From: Hydractinia symbiolongicarpus
Taxonomy: Eukaryota > Cnidaria > Hydrozoa > Anthoathecata > Hydractiniidae
Reading direction: 5' to 3'
Length of the DNA: 64,000 nt
Assembly (NCBI RefSeq): GCF_029227915.1
Contig: NC_079875.1
Span: 16,175,001-16,239,000, forward strand
The notes under the pieces are model-generated. The model was not told the origin of the DNA, did no database searches, and saw only the letters and a program-made list of their open reading frames with translations. This document shows, one piece after another, positions 58,118 to 64,000 of the stretch (positions within the stretch are counted from its first letter, which is position 1; each line of letters begins with the position of its first letter). Both the position numbers and the translations under genes were made by a program.

Positions 58118-60087
58118 TTATCTATTAGATGAGAAACTACAAGAGTTTCTAGGTTAATTAAAACTCCAATTTAAACGTCATAAAAAGTAAAAACATCTGG
58201 AAAGTCCCTCGAGGTTGAAATCGCTATTAATGAAGGCTTTACACGTTTTATGTGAAAACTCATCGTAAATGTTCCAGCATATCACAGGCATAAAATAGCC
58301 CTAGGAGCAATGATAATGGTTGTATTACCAAAAACGGTATTTAAAGTGGATTCTCCTTCACAGAGCTTTTAGCTTCGATAGCAAAAGAATCTAGTATCAA
58401 GAATGTTTTATAGGGTTCTTGCAAGAATCCAAAGTTTGTTTTGATCCGAAGTATAAATACAGCTTTTGCAACCAGGCCATTTGTCAATCCTGTATATACT
58501 ATTGGTAACCTAATGGGAGGGGGGCAAGCAACATCAAATTTATGGACATTTAATCATCCATTTTGGTTCATAGACCCCCCAAGTAACATTAATTGTCTTT
58601 TTGGCACCTTAAAAACAGTATAAAGGGGGTTAAGAGGGGGTTCTACTGTAGAAGTTTGTCGAGAATTTCCTAAAGTTTGCACGATTGTATTGGCTAAAAA
58701 ATAAACAGGGATTTCGAATACTCGCGAGTTAAGTTAAAAATTATGCTGACAACATGGAGTTTTTCGTATAAGACAGAACGTGGACTGTTTTATGGTTATG
58801 CCCATGGTCTGATTGAACAGTACGTTAACGATGTAACATCAAACGATACAAAAACATTTGCGCAACCAGACTTTTTATTTGGTACTTAATTAATTTTCCT
58901 TGCGGTATCAATCCGCTTCAACTAAGAGATTGCAGGGTGTGAGAGCATGCTTGTGTTTTTATCCATGTGCTTCTGCGTAATTACAAGTGAAAGACAAAAG
59001 GTTTTTTGTTTACATCTCAAATTACTTTTTTTCTTAACAAATTTTTTTTAATTAGGTAATATTTTGGTTCCTTCCTGTCACTTTTAAGTTAACTATTATT
59101 CTCTATCTCGAATCTTTCTTCTCTCGTATTAATGTGTTGGTTCCTGGACAGAGGGGGTCATAATATAGAATTATTTTTAGGACATCAAGTCCAAAATGTA
59201 AGGTTTTTTTAGAATTAACTCCGATGTCACCAAAACAGGAGTGAAACATAGATATTTCGACAAACTGCGTCTAAAATATATTTTCGAAAAGAAAATTAAG
59301 CAATTAGCACGTGTAAGTGTTTAATTGTTCCTTTGTTTAATAATAATTTATTAATGATAAAAAAACGCTTCCCCCCTCATTGTTATTTTCTCCAAAATAA
59401 TAGACCTTTCCCGAATTTCCTAATTATGCCAAACTCATTTAAAGAGGTCGATACTAAAAATGATTCTTATCCCTATGTTCCTTAGCAAAAGGTAGAACAA
59501 ATTACCTAATTTCGTAAATGTTTCTGTTCATTAAGTGCCTCAATTCCGAGCTGAAAGTTTCGGTCAAACCCTTTTAATATAGCCGATCTTTCCAAGAATA
59601 GCCTTATTTTCAAAACAAATATTTTCTTCAAATCTAAATAAAATCCAACCAGAACATTATATTGCTCTAAAAACTTCATTTTTGTCATGATAATTTATTA
59701 TTTTATCTGATGTTCTTATTTGAAAAGCACAGAATCATTATAAAGTTATGGATGACGTCATAATTATTATGATTTATATATTTCAAAAAAGGTGTATTAA
59801 AAATAACCCCAAATTTTTGCATTTATTGCAATTACAAAGGGATCTATCAGACACAAGAGAGAATTGCCTCAACTAAATCTCCGGGGAGAGCAAATTACAT
59901 TAGTTCTACAAAAAAATTTTGCGCATGCATTTCTCGGACAAAATCCTTATCCCCGCGAAAAAAAATTGACACTTGTCTGACATAATAAAATCAAAATTCT
60001 ATTTTTCTATTATTCTAATATAATTCTATATATTTCTATATTTCTATTATCCTAATATAATTCTATCTTTTATTGCTTTGAAGTCAT

Positions 60088-61038
60088 TTACATAGTATTC
60101 ATTGTAGTAACATTTGTACCTGCTGCAATGCGTGTACGAGATTTTTTCCAACGCATATTTCTTAGTATGATCCTTTTGAATTCATTTCTTACATCTTCTT
60201 TCATTAGAATATAAACACAAGCATCAAAGATCGTGTTTGCAATTACCAAATAAGTTGAAAACAAAAGAAATTCTTTTGGGTGAATACTAAATAACATCAG
60301 AATATGATTAATTGGTAAGGTGACGAAAGTTAACGAATATGAAGAGACGATAAATAAGGTGATACGAAATGCTTTCTTCTCTTTTCGTTTCAGCTTTAGC
60401 AAACTCTTGCTGTCAGTTTGCAGAGTTGATTCTACGCCAATCTTTTGAATGTGATAAAGAATGTTAAAATACAAATATGTGTTCACGGATAAGATGAAAA
60501 TTATACTTGATAAAATTGTAAAAATTACTATTCCTGTGTTTACCTTTTCATTGCTAAATAAGAACTGAAAAATAAAGTTGCATATCGGTATGATCCATGT
60601 TAGACTGATCAAACCGTATTGCCGTTTTGAACTAAACACAGCTTCATATTCCAGACTATATTTGATCAGTATATACTGGTTGATTGTGATGGAAACTATG
60701 TTTGACGAAACTGCTATCAATAATGTCGTAGAAAAATGTCGGAAAAAAGTTAATGCAGATCCACTGCTTGAAATGCTTTGTACACTTGTAAACAACAACA
60801 AACATGTTTGGTTTAATAACAAAGCCACAAGAAGGCTGAGTAAAAATGTATTACTATGATTCTGAAATATTTTTTTTCTTGCTTTGAAAAATACGTATAA
60901 AATGGCTAGTAATAACGTAATAGCTACACCTGATAGACAGACAATGCACACATCAAATTTGGCTAACTGGTTATCTGAAAGCTTTGGTGACTCAAATGGT
61001 ACATGCAATTCAGATGAGTTGGTCCTCACTATCTGCAT
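60088..61038 (-). CDS. Divergent rhodopsin-like (class A) GPCR, intronless
   Basis: 316 residues with seven hydrophobic helices at about 30-52, 63-84, 100-122, 141-162, 168-193, 224-248 and 257-279, then an amphipathic helix 8 (EDVRNEFKRIIL). The short N-terminus has an NSS glycosylation site. Family hallmarks are eroded: the DRY position after TM3 reads NQY, TM6 has FVTLPINH with a Pro at the usual kink, and the TM7 NPxxY region reads NTIFDACVYI. The third loop is Lys-rich (LKLKRKEKKAFRI), typical of G-protein contacts. The ligand is unknown. Lone-exon GPCRs are common in cnidarian expansions. The start is the first ATG. Confidence 0.85.
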   Translation of the reverse strand: MQIVRTNSSELHVPFESPKLSDNQLAKFDVCIVCLSGVAITLLLAILYVFFKARKKIFQNHSNTFLLSLLVALLLNQTCLLLFTSVQSISSSGSALTFFRHFSTTLLIAVSSNIVSITINQYILIKYSLEYEAVFSSKRQYGLISLTWIIPICNFIFQFLFSNEKVNTGIVIFTILSSIIFILSVNTYLYFNILYHIQKIGVESTLQTDSKSLLKLKRKEKKAFRITLFIVSSYSLTFVTLPINHILMLFSIHPKEFLLFSTYLVIANTIFDACVYILMKEDVRNEFKRIILRNMRWKKSRTRIAAGTNVTTMNTM

Positions 61039-61592
61039 AATGTTGCTTTACTATGGATAAAGTTTACCTGAAAAAGTTTCCCCTTTGGAAGTTTACATCT
61101 ATGAAATTGTATTTTGAGAAGCATCTCATTGTTTATTTAGGCTTTTGTTTATTTTTTTTATTATTTTTAGTATTGTTGTACTTATTTTTACTGTTCAGCT
61201 GCTCATGTTAAACTTATTACGTGTATAAAAAACATTGAAAGCTTTCTAATATGATTAATAATAATCTACACTTTACCCCATGAAATTTATAGCTACAAAT
61301 CACAAAAAATACGTTTTTCACTTACTAATTGTTACGATTCTTATTTAAAACAGGAAAAGGATGTGGTTACAAAAACAAATTTGATAAGCGTTTTTCCCTT
61401 CCTTTTATTTTGTTTCGCAATAAAATTGGAACAGAAATTAAAGCGTTTAACAACAGGCTTCGTAATATTAAAAATGTGTGAGTGTGGTACATAGTTTTTT
61501 TATACTCCCTTGCTTGATATCTGACATATTTTTACAGCAGGAATGTTTCGGCCAACTTAAAAAACCCCGGGATCCTAATATAACACTAGATT

Positions 61593-61711
61593 CCAGAGGT
61601 CAAATCCTTTCTTTTTTTTCGTATCTAAGAAAACCATTCTAAGAAAACCATTTTTTACTGGAATGTCCTAACAATAATTCTATTTTGCGACAAATTACAT
61701 TTGACCTCTGG
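61593..61711. repeat. Inverted repeat CCAGAGGTCAAAT
   Basis: CCAGAGGTCAAAT at 61593-61605 and its exact reverse complement at 61699-61711 flank about 93 bp; a possible MITE. Confidence 0.6.
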
Positions 61712-61847
61712 CAGTAGATACTTTCTAATACGATTGAGGTACAGATTACTGTGAAGATGCATCATCAGGAGCACCCATAAGTACAATTATAACATAATTA
61801 TATTATAATTGCAACACAAATAACAAAAAGAAGTAGTTCCTTATTTT

Positions 61848-61913
61848 CGACCCCAGAGCTCTTTGAGATAAACTCGAAAGTAGAGGTTTTAATCTCAAAG
61901 AGCTCTGGGGACG
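61848..61913. repeat. Hairpin MITE, near-perfect 22-bp arms
   Basis: CGACCCCAGAGCTCTTTGAG continuing to 61869 pairs with the segment 61892-61913 (CTCAAAGAGCTCTGGGGACG), with one mismatch. It is the best-preserved member of the CCCAGGGC-like family in the window. Confidence 0.75.
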
Positions 61914-62865
61914 AGAATGGTAGTTACCATTTCGCAATAGCAGAAAAGCTTGTTCTTCAAAGATGTGATTATTGTGTCAACTATTCAGCATTATCAAAAA
62001 CTTTTACGTATTCCGGTGAGGAATGTACGTCAAAAAAATGATGCACAATGATGATAAAAAAAGTGGAGAATGTCTGTTCGGGGCCCTTTTGGGGCTGGGG
62101 AGAAGGGGTTTCAGCGGAAATAAACCCTACGTCCTTTTTAACGGTCAGTAAAGTTATCCACGTCAAAATAAATATGGCAGCTCAGAGGCGGTGCTTGTAG
62201 GTAGGAAGATGCTTTATCCAAAATGCGATTCCGTGGTTTTAAATTTAAATTATTATTAGAATTACGTCACTCAAATATGACGTATTGTTGCGTAATACCG
62301 AAATGCATTGGGTGCGCATTTACCAGGAGTTCGCGGAAAAAGCCTGGAGACACAATAAAAATCTAGATGGTAAGTTGTCAAAGTTTTTTTTATTATTCTT
62401 GGATATTATAAAGAAAAAATAAAAGCTAAAAATAAATCAAAATCGAAAATTTTTTTCCACTGGATACTTTTGTAGATTGTAAAGAAAAACAGAAATATAT
62501 ATTCGAATCCATGAAAGATGTCGATGTAAAAGTTAGATATCTCGAGATAAAATCATTATCATTTCCCTGATTATCAAAAAGATAAATCATTCGGAGTTGC
62601 TGGTGAGTTTTAAGTTATAATAAAAAAAATTGATCTTTTGACCAAGAAAAACAAAAAGCAGTAGTCTTCTTTAAAAAAGAAAATCTTTGTGTGTTTTACC
62701 AACTTAATTTTTTAGATATTAATTTAAAAAATCACAAGATTCTCTTCGAATAAATCAAGAACAAGGAGTCCCCAACAAATCCTTTGGTCCGGAACTCCTT
62801 TTGTGTTTTTTGGGAAAAAACCTTTTTGGTACGAAGTTTTGTCCCATAATAACTAAACGGTTTGT

Positions 62866-63060
62866 TTGGGTGACGAAAACAACTATTCGTCATGTACTTG
62901 CTTGGATTGGCGTAAAACCTTGTTGCCATCCGTTATTAGTGGCAATGTCGCAGATGTATCCTGGAAATCTTTATCGTCACGATACACTTTATCTCCTTTT
63001 TTCATTTTGGAACATGAAGTTGTTAGCAAGGAGGTTACTTTGGAAGATAACCAAATGTAG
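62866..63060 (+). pseudogene. SWIM-zinc-finger-like fragment (probably broken)
   Basis: The frame reads GDENNYSSCTCLDWRKTLLP, the first half of a SWIM finger (CxC...CxH), but the expected CxH continuation is out of frame (another frame reads PCCHPLL at the right place). It resumes as VSWKSLSSRYTLSPFF and ends at TAG. A small insertion or deletion after LLP is the simplest reading. SWIM fingers occur in MULE-type transposases and other DNA-binding proteins. No start codon with an upstream domain is visible. Confidence 0.45.
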
Positions 63061-63099
63061 AACGATCGGATAGAACGAGCCGCGGCTCTTGCAGTGGGC

Positions 63100-63441
63100 A
63101 TGGGTCAAGTAGGTCTCAAGAATGCTTCCAAAAGGATACAGTATAAGGTGCACAAACATGAGTGCATCAAACTCCTAGCTGAATCAAAACTAGGCACTGT
63201 ATACGATAAGATCTCCAGAGCGATCCAAGATGTTATAATTTCAGACGATGAGTTTACATGGATCATGCAGGAAAAACAGCGCTATAGGATGCTCAAGGAG
63301 CAGATCCGACAACGAACGAAAAGGGCTGTGAAATCCATCAACGACAATGAACGTGCAGAGTTGCTAGCACAAGGCAGGCAAGAAGCCAAGGATGAAATTT
63401 TTAAAAAACTGCAATCTGCGCAGTATGCCAGCGCTACTTAG
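63100..63441 (+). CDS. Unrecognised helical protein at the right-edge element
   Basis: 113 residues from the ATG at 63100 (MGQVGLKNASKRIQ); the frame opens at a TAG at 63058, so a longer start is not available on this strand without splicing. Charged helices include CIKLLAESKLGTVYDKISRA, ISDDEFTWIMQEKQRYRMLK and a basic KRAVKSI segment; it looks like a coiled-coil or EF-like helical fold. It converges with the minus-strand ORF at 63484, with a hairpin between them. Base composition is richer in GC than the surrounding DNA. I do not recognise the family; element-encoded is the likely context. Confidence 0.5.
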   Translation: MGQVGLKNASKRIQYKVHKHECIKLLAESKLGTVYDKISRAIQDVIISDDEFTWIMQEKQRYRMLKEQIRQRTKRAVKSINDNERAELLAQGRQEAKDEIFKKLQSAQYASAT

Positions 63442-63461
63442 AGTCTCCACCTGCTTACAAA

Positions 63462-63489
63462 GTCTAATATGTTGGTCAACATACTAGAC
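63462..63489. terminator. Near-perfect hairpin between convergent ORFs
   Basis: GTCTAATATGTTG and CAACATACTAGAC form a 13-bp stem (one mismatch) around a 2-nt GT loop. It lies 20 bp after the plus-strand stop and overlaps the minus-strand stop. A transcript-end role is inference. Confidence 0.5.
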
Positions 63490-63744
63490 GATTACTTCTC
63501 CTGTATCTTGATCTATGAGCAAGTCGCCATCATGTACGACACGTCGCTGAGCGAGATCCCTCAAATATTGTTCAAGATTTTTCTCCCATGCAATTTTAGC
63601 ACAAGGCTCGCAGTACAATCCGTCCGTTTGTGTCGACGCATCCTTATACTTGACCTTGCGTATGGCCTCAATAAGGTCTATTCGCTTCAACGTGGAGTAC
63701 CCTTTGAGACCTAAGGCTTTAGCTTCTTGTCGCAGTTTGTCCAT
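63484..63744 (-). CDS. Small SAP/Rho-N-like protein at the right-edge element
   Basis: 86 residues. The N-terminus, LRQEAKALGLKGYSTLKRID then LIEAIRK, fits a SAP/Rho-N/LEM-type two-helix DNA-binding motif (L..AK.LGLKGYS.L.K.DLI). A CEPC pair follows at mid-length, then a hydrophilic tail ending DQDTGEVIV. It lies immediately downstream of the ORF at 63823 on the same strand with a hairpin between, as in compact element genomes. SAP-like proteins of this kind occur in large DNA transposons and nucleocytoplasmic-type viruses (family knowledge); the exact family is not identified. Confidence 0.55.
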   Translation of the reverse strand: MDKLRQEAKALGLKGYSTLKRIDLIEAIRKVKYKDASTQTDGLYCEPCAKIAWEKNLEQYLRDLAQRRVVHDGDLLIDQDTGEVIV

Positions 63745-63777
63745 TTGTTTATGTGAACAGCGCTAGGCTTTCGTTAT

Positions 63778-63803
63778 TTTTGTGACTGTCTCCAGTCACA
63801 AAA
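63778..63803. terminator. Perfect hairpin between two minus-strand ORFs
   Basis: TTTTGTGACTG, loop TCTC, CAGTCACAAAA: an 11-bp perfect stem, about 20 bp past the upstream ORF's stop and 34 bp before the next ATG. It resembles the hairpin transcript ends of some large DNA viruses; function is inferred. Confidence 0.5.
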
Positions 63804-63822
63804 GATTACTTTTTTTGTCTTT

Positions 63823-64000
63823 TTAGTCTTCCACTTCCACAAGGTCGTAATCATAGTAAAATTGACCAGGATTCTTCGTAGATTGTTTCTTTCCCAGTGA
63901 TTTGATGAACATCTGACCTGTTCGACCTATCAAAGCTTCTCTCAGTACACTCGTTGCCCATGCTCGAAATTGTTCACCATCGCAATCGATCAATGTGATG
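63823..64000 (-). CDS. Unrecognised ORF, C-terminal part only (N-terminus off window)
   Basis: 58 codons are open from the right edge to a TAA at 63823-63825, reading LIDCDGEQFRAWATSVLREA, then LIGRTGQMFIKSLG and FYYDYDLVEVED. The amino-acid pattern is coding-like. It is co-oriented with the SAP-like ORF. I do not recognise a family. Confidence 0.45.
   Translation of the reverse strand, partial: ITLIDCDGEQFRAWATSVLREALIGRTGQMFIKSLGKKQSTKNPGQFYYDYDLVEVED

Larger units (their letters stand above)
56603..60087. other. Spacer between the 55-kb ORF and the GPCR
   Basis: It contains two hairpin MITEs (57269-57364, 58057-58117) and a 42-bp tandem duplication (57852-57933), plus AT-rich sequence. 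A short ORF at 58441-58623 has no support. Confidence 0.5.
61039..62865. other. Spacer right of the GPCR
   Basis: It contains two hairpin repeats (61593-61711 and 61848-61913) and a possible two-exon ORF at 62303-62570 described under findings. No firmly supported gene is seen. Confidence 0.45.

Noticed and set aside
58441-58623. 60-codon ORF
   Set aside because: Low-complexity and isolated, with no start context or splice signals that support a gene.
1-64000. CRISPR arrays, bacterial operons, rRNA genes
   Set aside because: None seen; the tandem arrays present lack the repeat-spacer pattern and the genome is clearly eukaryotic.

Overview
This is a stretch of an AT-rich animal nuclear genome. 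Genes are split by canonical GT-AG introns, spacers are long and low in GC, SINEs and hairpin MITEs are abundant, and orthologues of general animal genes are present (eIF3j, WDR77/MEP50, 15-PGDH-like SDR, the homeobox gene orthopedia, TBCA, LSM6). The intact PAT-like DIRS retroelement, the pogo element and the base composition suggest a cnidarian, perhaps a hydrozoan. That placement is inference.

Layout. (1) 505-13203, minus: the 5' and middle exons of eIF3j, with the C-terminus off the left edge. One intron holds a complete 6.77-kb PAT-type tyrosine-recombinase retrotransposon (4531-11301). It has gag, RT/RNase H and YR ORFs and split direct repeats, and it sits inside a 68-bp minisatellite. 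(2) 15651-16601, plus: an intronless WDR77/MEP50. (3) 17814-20809, plus: a seven-exon 15-hydroxyprostaglandin-dehydrogenase-like SDR, with tRNA-derived SINEs in and beside it. (4) 25156-29575, plus: a three-exon orthopedia gene with the homeodomain 46/47 intron and a degenerate OAR tail. (5) 35045-37201, minus: TBCA in four exons. (6) 38033-44366, minus: LSM6 in four exons; intron 3 carries a pogo/Tigger transposon (38410-40382) and intron 2 carries a ~1.1-kb inverted-repeat element. (7) 46090-52133, plus: a large gene I do not recognise. It encodes about 1,270-1,340 residues, with a charged N-terminus built on a repeated short acidic/LF motif, one membrane segment, long coiled coils, a tandem cysteine-patterned domain and a tail with PxxPKR and WYxxR repeats. 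(8) 55331-56602, minus: an unrecognised acidic single-exon ORF. (9) 60088-61038, minus: an intronless divergent rhodopsin-like GPCR. (10) From about 62.8 kb to the right edge: a compact block with convergent short ORFs separated by near-perfect hairpins, one with a SAP/Rho-N-like helix-turn motif. It looks like the edge of a large DNA element or virus-like insertion.

The host genes do not form an operon or a pathway. eIF3j, LSM6, TBCA and WDR77 are housekeeping factors for translation, RNA decay/splicing, tubulin folding and arginine methylation. Orthopedia, the GPCR and the unknown membrane protein are likely cell-type specific. The strongest candidates for something undescribed are the coiled-coil membrane protein at 46-52 kb, with its tandem Cys domain and an in-frame 219-nt intron, and the hairpin-punctuated gene block at the right edge.
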